Assembly (NCBI RefSeq): GCF_001723305.1
Contig: NZ_LPWF01000002.1
Location: 1 to 64,000 of the forward strand
Direction of reading: 5' to 3'
DNA from: Methyloceanibacter superfactus
GTDB taxonomy: Bacteria; Pseudomonadota; Alphaproteobacteria; Rhizobiales; Methyloligellaceae
DNA length: 64,000 bases
Positions 48,972-58,229 of the stretch are shown in pieces. Both the position numbers and the translations under genes were made by a program. The notes beneath the pieces were generated by a model. That model did no database searches and had not been told where the DNA came from. It saw only the letters and a program-made list of their open reading frames with translations. Position 1 is the first letter of the stretch. Every line of letters begins with the position of its first letter.

Positions 48972-49691
48972 ATGGCGCGGGCGCAAGACGACGACCTGCT
49001 TGCCACCTACAAGGCCAAGCGGGACTTCGCCAAGACGCCCGAGCCTGGCCCGAAACGCGCGCGGAAAAAAGGCAACAGCTTCGTTATCCAGAAGCATGCG
49101 GCGCGGCGCACCCATTTCGATTTCCGGCTGGAGAAAGACGGCGTGCTGAAGAGCTGGGCCGTGACCAAGGGACCGAGCCTCGACCCCAGCCAGAAGCGGC
49201 TCGCCGTCCGCACCGAAGACCATCCGCTCGAATATGGCGGCTTCGAAGGCGTCATTCCCAAAGGCGAGTATGGCGGCGGCCCGGTGATGATCTGGGACGA
49301 GGGCACCTGGGAGCCCATCGGCGATGCGGATGAGGGCCTCGCCAAAGGCGATCTCAAATTCAGGCTGCACGGCAAGCGGCTGAACGGCGACTATGTGCTG
49401 GTGCGCATGAAGAAGGATCGCACCGGGGGCAAGCGCGAGAACTGGCTGCTCATCAAGAAGCGCGACGACTATGCCGGCGACGGCGATGAGCCGACGGAAG
49501 CGTTCGACACCAGCGTGAAGACCGGCCGCAGCATGGAGCAGATCGAGACCGGCGCCGACTCCGCCGTGTGGAGCTCCAACAAGGCTCAAAAAAAAACTCC
49601 GGTGAAAAAGCGCGCGGCACCGGCAAAGAAAAAGACGGCGGCAAAGCCGAAAGCCAAAGCAAAGCCAAAGGCAAAGCGCGCCGCAAAATAG
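48972..49691 (+). CDS. ligD: LigD, 3'-phosphoesterase part (ends at a frame break or as a separate protein)
   Basis: 239 residues. The PE domain trims 3' ends before joining. Its catalytic motifs are FVIQKHAARRTHFDFRLEKDG (two His and Asp-x-Arg), VRTEDHPLEYGGFEGVIPKGEYGGG and YVLVRMKKD...NWLLIKKRDD. After SAVWSSN it enters an A9 run (49588-49596) and a Lys/Ala/Pro tail ending in a stop at 49689-49691. In other bacteria with the PE-Lig-Pol order the chain continues into the ligase, which here is one frame away, so a base may be missing in the A run or linker, or the split may be real. Confidence 0.88.
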   Translation: MARAQDDDLLATYKAKRDFAKTPEPGPKRARKKGNSFVIQKHAARRTHFDFRLEKDGVLKSWAVTKGPSLDPSQKRLAVRTEDHPLEYGGFEGVIPKGEYGGGPVMIWDEGTWEPIGDADEGLAKGDLKFRLHGKRLNGDYVLVRMKKDRTGGKRENWLLIKKRDDYAGDGDEPTEAFDTSVKTGRSMEQIETGADSAVWSSNKAQKKTPVKKRAAPAKKKTAAKPKAKAKPKAKRAAK

Positions 49692-51606
49692 CCGCCGCTC
49701 CGTTCGTCGAGCCGGAACTCGCCACGCTCGATAGCGACGTGCCGGACGGCACGAACTGGCTGCATGAGCTCAAATATGACGGCTACCGCATCGAGGCGCG
49801 AAAAGCGGGCGACGACATCACGCTGTTCAGCCGCCGCGGTCTCGATTGGACCGTGCGCTTTCCGGCCATCGCCACGGCGCTCGAGACCCTGCCATGCGAG
49901 GCGGCGCTGATCGACGGCGAGGCGGCCTTCGTGCTGCCGTCGGGCGTCACCGATTTCAAATCGCTGCAAGCTCACATCGATACGCCCCATCCGGCGATCC
50001 GCTATTTCGCCTTCGACCTGTTGTCCCTCGACGGCAAGGACCTCCGCAAAGAGCCGCTTCTCAAACGCAAGGCGCGGCTGCATGCGCTCCTGTCGGCGAA
50101 GGGCGTCTCCGACTATCTCGTCTATTCCGACCATGTGCTCGGATCGGGCTCGGCATTCTTCGCCAAGGCTTCCGAGGCCCAGCTCGAAGGCATCATGTCG
50201 AAGCGGGCGGACTCGCCTTACCGCTCGGGGCGCGGCAAGGACTGGCTCAAGATCAAATGCACGCGGTCGCAAGAGTTCGTCATCGGCGGCTATGCAAAAT
50301 CGGACGTGCGCGGCAAGCCGTTCTCCTCTCTGCTGCTCGGGACATTCGACGATGGCAAGCTGAACTACGCGGGCAAGGTCGGCACCGGCTTCAACGCACG
50401 CGTCTCGGCCGAGCTCGCCGAGCGGTTCTCGAAGCTCGTCCGCAAGACCTCGCCCTTCGCCGACGTGCCGGCAGCCGAGCGCAAGGGCGCGGTGTGGCTG
50501 GACCCGGAGCTCGTCTGCGCGGTCAACTACGCCGAATGGACGCGCGACGGACGGCTCAGGCATCCGAGCTTCCAAGGTTTGCGCGAGGACAAGGCGGCAC
50601 GCGACGTGCGCCGCGAGGGGCAAGAGCATCAGGAGGCCGATATGGCCAAGACCGCGACCAAGCAGACAACCAGCAAGGCTGCCACCAAGACGGCTTCGAC
50701 CACAAAGACGGGCGACGTCAGTTTCGGCGGCATCACGCTCACGAGCCCCGACAAGGTGCTCTATCCGGATATCGGCTTCACCAAGCTCGATCTCGCCCGC
50801 TATTACGAGGCGGTGGCGCCCGTGATGCTGCCTTACGTGGTCAACCGGCCGATCAGCCTCGTGCGATGTCCCGAAGGCTGCGCGGAAGACTGTTTCTTCC
50901 AGCGCCACGCCATGCGCGGCATGAGCGATGCGATCAAGGAGATCGCCATCCCCGGCGGCAAGACCAAGAAGAAATATCTCTATATCGACGGCGAGGACGG
51001 GCTGTTCGGTCTGGCGCAGATCGGCGTGCTGGAGATCCACGATTGGGGCGTGAAGCTGCCGAAGGTCAGCGAGCCCGACCATATCGTGTTCGATCTCGAT
51101 CCCGACGAGGGGTTCGACTTCGACACGCTGAAAGCTGCCGCCATCGAGGTACGCGACTTCCTCGACGCGCTCGGCCTCACGTCCTTCCTCAAGGTGACGG
51201 GCGGCAAGGGCTTACACGTGGTCGCGCCGATCGCGCCCAAGCTCGGCTGGGACGAGGTGAAGACCTTCTGCAAGGCGGTCGCCGACGCGCTCGTCACGGT
51301 GCGGCCAGACCGCTACACGGCCAACATGGCCAAGGCGGCGCGGAAGGGAAAAATCTTCGTGGACTATTTGCGCAACCAACGCGGCGGCACGGCGATCTGC
51401 AACTATTCGACGCGCGCCCGGCCCGGCGCCACCGTGGCCTGTCCATTGCGCTGGGATGAGCTCAAGACGCTCGAGACGGCGGCGCCCTATACCGCGCAAA
51501 ACCTGCCGGCGCGACTCAAGCGGCTCAAGAAGGATCCGTGGGAGGGTATTTCGCGACCCGCCAGTCGATCACGGTCAAGGCGCGAAAGGCGCTCGGTCTC
51601 GCCTGA
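49568..51606 (+). pseudogene. ligD: LigD, ATP-dependent ligase and polymerase parts, frame-broken at both ends
   Basis: Continues LigD in the next frame. The ligase domain has the adenylation motif ELKYDGYRIEARK (catalytic Lys near 49770), LIDGEAAF, EGIMSKRADSPYRSGRGKDWLKIK and the OB-fold. A Lys/Thr-rich linker leads to the polymerase domain: ITLTSPDKVLYPDIGFTKLD, FDLDPDEGFDF (metal-binding Asp-x-Asp), LKVTGGKGLHVVAPI and TICNYSTRARPGATVA-like segments. Near 51545 a further missing base moves the C-terminus to YFATRQSITVKARKALGLA and a stop at 51604-51606. Repairs single-strand gaps and seals breaks with Ku. Confidence 0.85.
50631..50644 (+). promoter_or_regulatory. Internal ribosome site before the LigD polymerase domain
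   Basis: AGGAGG (50631-50636) is followed after five bases by an in-frame ATG (50642-50644) located in the linker between the ligase and polymerase domains. Translation from here would give a free-standing polymerase domain of about 320 residues. It may be chance from Gln-Glu-Ala codons. Confidence 0.35.
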
Positions 51607-51710
51607 GGCTTGGTGTCCGCTTTGCGTTCGATCAAGGACGCCCCGTTGTCCCTCGCCTCTTGTCGTGACCGTTTCGCCGCCGCCCCCGTCTCCCCCGATC
51701 CAAGGCCCGC

Positions 51711-52358
51711 ATGTCCCAACTCACGCCCTGGCTGATCCTCATCGCGCTCGGCGCCTTCCATGGGCTGAATCCGGCCATGGGCTGGTTCTTTGCCGCCTCG
51801 CTCGGTCTTTACCGCAAGAGCCGCCGGGTCGTTCTCATCTCGCTGATCCCCATCGCGCTCGGCCATGCGGCGGCCATCGCCGTTGTCGTCTTCGCGGTCG
51901 TCGGCCTTGGCATGGCTATCGACGCCGGCACATTCCGCATCGTCTCGGGCCTGCTGCTAATCGCCTGGGGCATCTATCATTGGCTTTACGGCCATCAGCA
52001 TCATTTCCATATCGGCGTGACGACCGGTCTGCTCGGCCTCGGCGTGTGGTCCTTCCTCATGGCCACGGCCCATGGCGCCGGCATGATGCTGATCCCGGTG
52101 CTGATGCCCATGGAGCACGCGCATCACGCGGGCCACGCGGGCGGACATGCCGGCCACATGATGGCCACCGGCTCCTTTGCCGTGGCGAGCTTGGCGGTGC
52201 TGGTGCACACGCTGGCCATGCTCATCGTCACCGGGGCGATCGCGCTCCTCGTCTATCAGTCGTCGGGCTTCGAGATCCTGAAGCGGAGCTGGATCAATCT
52301 CGATCTGGCCTGGACCATCGCCCTGATCGGCATGGGGGCCTGGCTGCTCTTGTTCTGA
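51711..52358 (+). CDS. Polytopic membrane protein with a His-rich loop
   Basis: 215 residues with about six hydrophobic helices. It starts LTPWLILIALGAFHGLNPAMGW, which resembles the His-containing first helix of NicO/RcnA-type and related transporters. The loop after helix four reads MEHAHHAGHAGGHAGHMM with six histidines, and GHQHHFH precedes helix four. A divalent-metal or proton-coupled transport role is plausible but not shown. It follows ligD by about 100 bases. Confidence 0.65.
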   Translation: MSQLTPWLILIALGAFHGLNPAMGWFFAASLGLYRKSRRVVLISLIPIALGHAAAIAVVVFAVVGLGMAIDAGTFRIVSGLLLIAWGIYHWLYGHQHHFHIGVTTGLLGLGVWSFLMATAHGAGMMLIPVLMPMEHAHHAGHAGGHAGHMMATGSFAVASLAVLVHTLAMLIVTGAIALLVYQSSGFEILKRSWINLDLAWTIALIGMGAWLLLF

Positions 52359-52469
52359 CGGCCTCGCGTCTGCCCCCCTTTGCACGGCGCCGAAATGACG
52401 CCGTTCCCTTTTTGTGCCGGGCGCCCTATATTCGGCCTATCCCATCAACAATCGAAAGGAGGTGATCCA

Positions 52470-52538
52470 GTGTCTCATTGTCATAGCCCGCGGTCGCAGG
52501 CGTCGGTGACCTGGATGCTCGCCTCTGGTGAGGTCTAG
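52470..52538 (+). CDS. 22-codon ORF with an ideal ribosome site
   Basis: GTG at 52470 lies seven bases after GGAGG in the strongest possible Shine-Dalgarno context. The peptide starts MSHCHSPRSQASVTW and ends with a TAG at 52536-52538; it is basic with one Cys, two His and a late Trp-Met. It has no run of one amino acid as in classical attenuation leaders. It could be a leader peptide whose translation controls the downstream terminator, or a functional microprotein. Confidence 0.5.
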   Translation: MSHCHSPRSQASVTWMLASGEV

Positions 52539-52590
52539 GGCGTCTAACGACGCTTGAATCAGCGGTCCTTCGCGACCGCGGCCGACAATG

Positions 52591-52625
52591 GAAGGGCTGC
52601 CCGGCAACGGGCGGCCCTTCTTTTT
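52591..52625 (+). terminator. Strong intrinsic terminator
   Basis: Arms GAAGGGCTGCCC (52591-52602) and GGGCGGCCCTTC (52609-52620) form a 12-pair stem with one U-G, a six-base loop GGCAAC, and are followed directly by TTTTT. This is the clearest intrinsic terminator in the window. It ends the tiny-ORF transcript 62 bases before the extensin-like gene. Confidence 0.85.
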
Positions 52626-52686
52626 GCCCAAAATCTGATCTGCCAAAGACCTCTCGCATTGAAAGATTGTTCAGACCCTTGGCCCC

Positions 52687-53483
52687 ATGGTTACGCCCAT
52701 GGTGGGGGTTCGTATTGCGTATTTGGCCGCATTGCTCGCGGTCGCCATCCTTCTGGAGCTTGCGCCGGCGGCGGCGTTCCGCGCGAGGAACGCGCCGAGT
52801 GGCGTGACAAGGCCGAGGCTCAATGCATGGCCTCGGGGCGCGTACGCGCGTCGTCCTACGTGCAGTCCGCCTCGCCGATCAACGGGCCGAGCGCTTGCGG
52901 CATCCGGGCGCCGCTGAAGGTCTCCGGCGCGCTTGGCGGCCGGGTCAAGGTCACGCCCACGGCCACCATCGGCTGCCCGGTCACCGCGCATCTCGATCGC
53001 TGGCTCAACAATTCCGTGCAGAAGGCCGCCTATCGCCAATTCGGCAAGCCGGTGGTGGAGATCCGGCAGATCTCCTCCTATAGCTGCCGCGGACGCAACG
53101 GCCGCCATCGGGGGCCGCTATCGGAGCATGCCTACGGCAATGCCATCGATGTCGCCGGTTTCCGCCTGTCGGACGGCACCGAGATCACCGTGGTCAAAGG
53201 CTGGTGGCGCGGCAGCCGGCGGGAGAAGGCCTTCCTGAAAGAGGCGCTCGCCGGGGCGTGCGACGAATTCTACACGGTGCTCGGCCCGGGCGCCGACCGC
53301 CACCACTACAATCATTTCCACATGGATTTGTTGGTCACCAACGTCTCCAAGGGGCGCCATTTCTGCCAGCCCCGGCCGAGCCGCGGCTTTTTTGCCGAGG
53401 CCGAGGGCGACCCGGTGTCGACCGCCTCGATCAAGCCGATCCCCTTTACCGGGCCTGCCGGGCTGGGGTTTAGCGGCGACTAA
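52687..53483 (+). pseudogene. Extensin-like family protein, one frame break
   Basis: ATG 52687 opens a signal peptide (IAYLAALLAVAILLELAPAA). Near 52780 the frame breaks; one base earlier it reads REERAEWRDKAEAQCMASGR and continues as the extensin-like C-terminal domain (PF06904): INGPSACGIRAPLKVSGALG, IGCPVTAHLDRWLNN, the conserved SSYSCRGRNG and LSEHAYGNAIDVAGF, and HHYNHFHMDLL, which recall His/Asp metal sites of cell-wall peptidases. Probably exported and acting on the envelope. Restored length about 265 residues. Confidence 0.75.
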
Positions 53484-53632
53484 AGGAGAAAAGATCGCAC
53501 TGTGGCCCGTCGGCAACTTCGCATCTGCGAAAGACGCAGTAAGATCGTCTACGGGGAATCGCACCAGGGGAAGCGACACGGACGTGACCGGAGCATGGGT
53601 CTTTAGAGACTCGGTTCGATTGGAGGGGCACG

Positions 53633-53854
53633 ATGGCAGCAGAATCGTTGGTGCAAATGCTTGAAGAGATCGCCGTCGGCCTCAAGGCCGGCGACGAGGA
53701 AGTCTACGGCTGGCTGCGCGACCAACTCAAAGAGTGCGGCGCCAGCGAGATCTCGGTCGAGCTCGCCATGGGCGTGATCGCCAGGCTGTTGCCGGAAGAA
53801 GCTCAAGGCAATCTCGAGCTGGCCGAGCACTATAATCGCCGCTGGGCTCACTAG
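53633..53854 (+). CDS. Small acidic helical protein, unknown
   Basis: 73 residues from ATG 53633 with GGAGGGG six bases upstream. The sequence ESLVQMLEEIAVGLKAGDEE and LEEAQ-like C-terminal segment suggest a soluble helical bundle. No family recognised. The strong ribosome site, intact frame and coding-like composition support it as a real gene. It stands between the extensin-like gene and the lipid kinase. Confidence 0.6.
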   Translation: MAAESLVQMLEEIAVGLKAGDEEVYGWLRDQLKECGASEISVELAMGVIARLLPEEAQGNLELAEHYNRRWAH

Positions 53855-53937
53855 CCTCGCCGAGACTCCCACCTGTGGTCCCGCGCGACTCCGCGGCGGA
53901 TGGAACAGCCCTCGCGACCAGGCGTTAGTAGGCCACC

Positions 53938-54815
53938 ATGCGCGCGCTTGTGGTGCACAATCCCTCTGCCGGTTCAGGGCATCCAAGCCGCGACGAGCTG
54001 CTTCGCCTCCTCGACGAGTCCGGTTTCTCTACACAATATTTCAGCTCCAAGGACGACGGCTATAAGACGGCGCTCGCGCGGAGCGACGCCGAGATCGTGA
54101 TCGTCGCCGGAGGTGACGGCACCGTCGCGAAGATTGCGCGCAACATCCACGACCGGAAAATTCCCCTGGCGATCCTGCCACTCGGCACGGCCAACAACGT
54201 CGCCCGGAGTCTGGCGATCAATGGCGAGATCGGGAGATTGGTGCCAGCGCTTCGCGAAGCCCCCCTTAAACGGTTGGACGTGGCTGCGCCGCCGGGCCCT
54301 GGGGCGAATGGAACTTTTTGGAATCCGTGGGCTGGGGCGCGCTCGCCAAAGTCGTGGATATCGGCGTTCCGGACGATACGCGCGAGAAGCAGATCGCATC
54401 GGGCCGCGAGCTGTTCGCCGAGATCCTCGAAGCAGCCGCGCCGACCTATATATGTCTCGAGATCGATGGGCATCGCATGGAAGGCGACTTCGTCTTCGTC
54501 GAGATTCTCAATATCGGCATGACCGGACCGCGCGTGCTGATCAGTCCGTCCGCCGAGCCCGGAGACCAGCTGCTCGACATTGTCATCCTGCCGGCCGGGC
54601 GCAAGCAGGAGATGATCGACTGGCTGCGCGCGGCGCCGGAGCACACCCCGATCCCGCTCACCGAGATCAAGGCCAAGACGGCGAAATTCGTCTGGCGCGA
54701 AGGGCCGCTCAGGGTCGACGACGAGGTATTCGATGCCCCAGACCACGCCGCGGAGGTGCGCGTCGAGATCGAGCCCCACGGGCTCCATGTGTGCGTGCCG
54801 GTCACCGGCGACTAA
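53938..54815 (+). pseudogene. Diacylglycerol kinase-like lipid kinase (YegS/DAGK catalytic), one frame break
   Basis: The catalytic domain starts MRALVVHNPSAGSGHPSRDE and has the nucleotide-binding IVIVAGGDGTVAKIAR and PLGTANNVARSL, diagnostic of the DAGK/sphingosine kinase family. After LKRLDVA the frame breaks near 54285; one base earlier it reads AAGPWGEWNFLESVGWGALA and continues to the stop at 54815 (about 292 residues restored). Phosphorylates a lipid or related alcohol at the membrane. It overlaps the convergent cobC end by four bases. Confidence 0.82.
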
Positions 54816-55822
54816 TCCTGGAGCGCCGCTTCGAGCCGTTGCCACTCTTGCTCGGCGCCGGGCAATCCGAAGCGCAATAGATCGGGCCGTTCGGGAAAGC
54901 GGCGCACGAGGATGCCGGCGCGGCCAAGCCGGTCAAAAAGCTTCGCCGCCTTGGCGCTGCGGACCAAGCGGAACAGGGACGCGCCCCCGACGATTTCGAG
55001 GCCGGCCCCGCCGAGCAGCGTATCGAGACGCTCCGCCGCCGCCGCGAGCGAGAGTCGCGTCGCATCGATCCACGGTTGATCGCTCAAGGCCGTCGTGCCG
55101 ATGGCGAGCGCCTCGCCGGAGACCGGCCAAGGCCCAAGCGCGGCGGCAAGCTGCGCGGCCAATGGCGGTGAGGCGAGCGCGAAACTGAGCCTCAGACCTG
55201 CGAGGCCGAAGAACTTGCCGAAGGAGCGCAGCACGACGACCGTCGCGGCCTCCACTTGCGCGCTCAGGCTCTCACCGCGCGGTCCGGCATCCATGAAGGC
55301 CTCGTCGACGATCAACAGGCCGTCATGGGAGCGCTGCCGCTCGGCGATGGCGAGCAATTCGTCGCGGCTCAAGATCCTGCCGTCGGGATTGTTCGGATTG
55401 ACGGCGATGGCGAGATCGGCGTCGCCCAACGGCTCCAGCGCGCCGACGGTCGTCGTCTCGTGTTCGGCGGCGGCGGCGGCGCGGGCATGCTCGGCATAAG
55501 TCGGCCCGAGGATCACGGCGCGGCCCGGAAGCAGGAGGGCGGGCGGCGAGCGCACCAGCACCTGCGAGCCCGGCGCGACGACGACGCAGGCCGCCGACGG
55601 CGCGTCATAAGCCGCGGCGGCGCGTTCCGCCAGGCGGCGGAGGTCCGCGGGCGCCGGCAGGCGCGAAAAAATCTCCGGCGCGAGGGGCGGGATGGGGTAG
55701 GGATGGGGATTAATCCCCGTCGACAGGTCGAGGAACGGCTCGGGCGCGCCGGGGAACAGGTTTCGCGCCGCATCGAGATCGCCGCCATGCAGAAGCGGCG
55801 CAGGCATATTGGGAGGGATCAT
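54812..55822 (-). CDS. cobC: L-threonine-O-3-phosphate decarboxylase (cobalamin side chain)
   Basis: 336 residues, fold-type I PLP enzyme. Makes (R)-1-amino-2-propanol phosphate for the cobalamin nucleotide loop (cobD in Salmonella naming). Signatures are LLHGGDLDAARNLFPG, LDLSTGINPHPYP, VNPNNPDGRILSRDEL, LLIVDEAFMD and the PLP-lysine region VVLRSFGKFFGLAGLRLSF. ATG 55822 overlaps the divergent cbiB start codon; ATG 55807 is an alternative. Neither has a purine-rich ribosome site, so a leaderless start is possible. Confidence 0.92.
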   Translation of the reverse strand: MIPPNMPAPLLHGGDLDAARNLFPGAPEPFLDLSTGINPHPYPIPPLAPEIFSRLPAPADLRRLAERAAAAYDAPSAACVVVAPGSQVLVRSPPALLLPGRAVILGPTYAEHARAAAAAEHETTTVGALEPLGDADLAIAVNPNNPDGRILSRDELLAIAERQRSHDGLLIVDEAFMDAGPRGESLSAQVEAATVVVLRSFGKFFGLAGLRLSFALASPPLAAQLAAALGPWPVSGEALAIGTTALSDQPWIDATRLSLAAAAERLDTLLGGAGLEIVGGASLFRLVRSAKAAKLFDRLGRAGILVRRFPERPDLLRFGLPGAEQEWQRLEAALQD

Positions 55823-56786
55823 GGCCGCACCGTTAGCGCTTCTGGCTTTGCTGATCGAGCTCGTCGCCGGTTATCCGGACTGGATCGCCAAGAGCATAGG
55901 CCATCCCGTCACATGGATGGGCCGCCTTATCGGCTTTCTCGATACACGCCTCAACCATGAAGGCGCCGAGCCCGAGAGCCGCCGCCGGGCGGGCGCCATC
56001 GCGCTGTTCCTCCTGCTGCTCATTGTCGGCACCATCGCCTTCGTGGTCGAGACCGCGTTTCTGCTTCTGCCGCTCGGCCTGATCGTGGTCGGCCTCTTGT
56101 GCAGCACGCTCATCGCCCAGCGCAGTCTTTATATGCATGTGGCGAATGTGGCCGACGCGCTCGACAGTGGCGACCTGATCAAGGCCCGCGCGGCGGTCGC
56201 CCATATCGTCGGCCGGGACACGGGCGATCTCGACGAGGCGGGCGTGGCGCGCGCGGCCATCGAGAGCCTGTCGGAGAATTTCTCCGACGGCGTCGTGTCG
56301 CCGGTGTTCTGGATCTGCCTCGCGGGCCTCACCGGCGGCGCGCTGTATAAGGCGATCAACACCGCCGACAGCATGATCGGCCACCGCAACGAACGGTACG
56401 AGTCGTTCGGAAAATCGGCGGCGCAGCTCGACGACCTGGTCAATCTGCCAGGCGCACGGCTGTCGGCGCTGCTGATCGTCGCCGCATCGGCGCTCGGCGG
56501 TGGGGCCTCGGCCGGCGGCGCCTGGCAGGCGATGACGCGCGACGCCGCCAAGCATGCCTCGCCCAATGCGGGCTATCCGGAAGCAGCCATGGCCGGCGCG
56601 CTCGGCCTGTCGCTCGGCGGCCCGCATGCGTATGACGGCGTGGAGACCGACGCCGCATGGCTCGGCGACGGACGCCGCGAGGCGAAGGCGTCGGATGTGC
56701 AAGCCGCGCTCGCCGTTTACGGGCGCGCCGACGGCCTGCTGATCGCCATCGTGTTCGCGCTGGCGGTTTTCACCGCGATACTGTGA
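55821..56786 (+). CDS. cbiB: Adenosylcobinamide-phosphate synthase (CbiB/CobD)
   Basis: 321 residues, polytopic membrane protein. Joins aminopropanol phosphate to adenosylcobyric acid. The family motifs are [60 protein letters not shown] and [23 protein letters not shown] precedes ATG 55821. The gene is divergent from cobC (start codons overlap) and convergent with cobQ (17-base tail overlap), so it is the only plus-strand gene in the minus-strand cob block. Confidence 0.94.
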   Translation: MAAPLALLALLIELVAGYPDWIAKSIGHPVTWMGRLIGFLDTRLNHEGAEPESRRRAGAIALFLLLLIVGTIAFVVETAFLLLPLGLIVVGLLCSTLIAQRSLYMHVANVADALDSGDLIKARAAVAHIVGRDTGDLDEAGVARAAIESLSENFSDGVVSPVFWICLAGLTGGALYKAINTADSMIGHRNERYESFGKSAAQLDDLVNLPGARLSALLIVAASALGGGASAGGAWQAMTRDAAKHASPNAGYPEAAMAGALGLSLGGPHAYDGVETDAAWLGDGRREAKASDVQAALAVYGRADGLLIAIVFALAVFTAIL

Positions 56787-58227
56787 GCAGGCGATCGATG
56801 TCGACATGAGCTTCGAGATGCGCGGCGAGACGATCGAGACCGTATCCACCGCGGTTTCGTAACAGACCTGGCTTTCGCCCGCCGCGAAACGCTGGAGCCA
56901 GGCGGCGCGCTGGCGGTCGTCGGCAAACAGACCATGGACGTATGAGCCGATGACGCGGCCGTCCGGCGACATCGCGCCTTCGGACGACCCATCGGCAAGA
57001 CGGGCAAAGGGGCGGTCCGCGTCCGGACCTTGCGTCATGCCCATATGCATCTCGTAGCCTGAGAAGGGCGCGCCATCGAAGGCGACGCCCGCAACCGCCT
57101 CGAGACGCTTTTCCGACGACAAGGTCGTCTCCACGTCCAGCAGGCCGAGGCCTTGCGCGGTGCCGCCGGCGCCCTCGATGCCGTCCGGGTCGTGGATGGC
57201 GCGGCCGAGCATCTGATAGCCGCCGCACAGCCCCAGCACCGTGCCGCCACGGCGTAGGTGTCCGGCAATGTCGATATCGAAGCCGGCGTCGCGCGCCGCC
57301 GAGATCGGCGATGGTGGCCTTGGAGCCCGGCAGGATGACGAGGTCCGCATCGCCGGGGAGCGCGTGACCGGGCCGCACCCGCACGAGATCGACTGCGGGC
57401 TCCGCCTCCAGGGGATCGAGATCGTCGAAATTGGCGATATGCGGCAGCAGCGGCACCGCGACCTTCAGCGCCGCGCCCGCGTTCGCCGCCCGCGCGCCGT
57501 CGAGCGCCAAGGCATCCTCCGCCGGCAGCGCGCGGGCCTCGGCGAAGAAGGGAACAAGACCGAGCGCCGGCCATCCGGTGGCCTCGGCAATTCTCGTCAT
57601 GCCATCGGCGAACAGCGCCGGGTCGCCGCGGAACTTGTTGACGAGGAAGCCCACGATCAGCGCCGCATCTTCGGCATCGAGCACCGCCTTGGTGCCGACC
57701 AGGCTGGCGATGACGCCGCCCCGGTCGATATCGCCGATCAGCACCACGGGCACGTCGCAAGCGCGGGCGAAGCCCATGTTGGCGATGTCGTTGGCGCGAA
57801 GATTGATCTCCGAAGCGCTGCCGGCGCCCTCGACCAGAACGATGTTCGCTTCGTCCTTCAGCCGGGCGAAGCTGTCCCGCACGAAGCCCATCAAATCCGG
57901 TTTCAGGTTCTGATAATCGGCGGCCTTGGCCGTGCCGTAGACGCGGCCCTGCACCACGATCTGCGCGCCGATCTCGCTTTGCGGCTTCAGCAGCACGGGG
58001 TTCATGTGCACGCATGGCGCCACGCACGCGGCGCGCGCCTGGAGCGCTTGCGCGCGGCCGATCTCGCCGCCGTCGATGGTGACCGCCGCGTTGTTCGACA
58101 TGTTCTGCGGCTTGAACGGCAGGACCTTGAGCCCGCGGGCGTGAAGCGCCCGCGCCAGTCCCGCCACGATCAGCGACTTGCCGACGTCGGAGCCCGTGCC
58201 CTGGAACATGAGCGCCCGGGCGGCCAT
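56770..58227 (-). CDS. cobQ: Cobyric acid synthase CobQ, with an out-of-frame stretch
   Basis: 485 residues as an open frame. Amidates four side chains of adenosylcobyrinic acid a,c-diamide. Starts [20 protein letters not shown] with the P-loop, then [20 protein letters not shown] and [18 protein letters not shown]. From about 57300 to 56850 the protein reads as nonsense, while another frame reads [32 protein letters not shown] (glutaminase Cys) and [12 protein letters not shown] (His); the main frame resumes at [19 protein letters not shown]. Two indel sites are needed. Follows cobO by two bases. Confidence 0.9.
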   Translation of the reverse strand: MAARALMFQGTGSDVGKSLIVAGLARALHARGLKVLPFKPQNMSNNAAVTIDGGEIGRAQALQARAACVAPCVHMNPVLLKPQSEIGAQIVVQGRVYGTAKAADYQNLKPDLMGFVRDSFARLKDEANIVLVEGAGSASEINLRANDIANMGFARACDVPVVLIGDIDRGGVIASLVGTKAVLDAEDAALIVGFLVNKFRGDPALFADGMTRIAEATGWPALGLVPFFAEARALPAEDALALDGARAANAGAALKVAVPLLPHIANFDDLDPLEAEPAVDLVRVRPGHALPGDADLVILPGSKATIADLGGARRRLRYRHCRTPTPWRHGAGAVRRLSDARPRHPRPGRHRGRRRHRARPRPAGRGDDLVVGKASRGGCGRRLRWRALLRLRDAYGHDARSGRGPPLCPSCRWVVRRRDVAGRPRHRLIRPWSVCRRPPARRLAPAFRGGRKPGLLRNRGGYGLDRLAAHLEAHVDIDRLLTVSR

Positions 58228-58229
58228 CG

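Larger units (their letters stand above)
52455..52625 (+). ncRNA. Structured leader or small RNA with tiny ORF and terminator
   Basis: A 170-base element upstream of the extensin-like gene. It begins with AAAGGAGGTGATCCA, a full complement of the 16S rRNA 3' end. A 10-base helix can form between CCGCGGTCGC (52488-52497) and GCGACCGCGG (52572-52581); the second arm can instead form a local hairpin with GCGGTC (52562-52567). ATCCAG (52465-52470) can pair with CTGGAT (52511-52516) and GAGG with CCTC (52522-52525), covering the ribosome site. A GCGTC/GACGC hairpin (about 52540-52553) lies between, and an intrinsic terminator ends it. A candidate -10 TATATT sits at 52427-52432. I do not recognise a named RNA family. 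Confidence 0.5.

Noticed and set aside
48093-51082. Two 498-codon minus-strand frames opposite ku and ligD
   Set aside because: No ribosome sites or domains; mirror frames of highly biased coding DNA.
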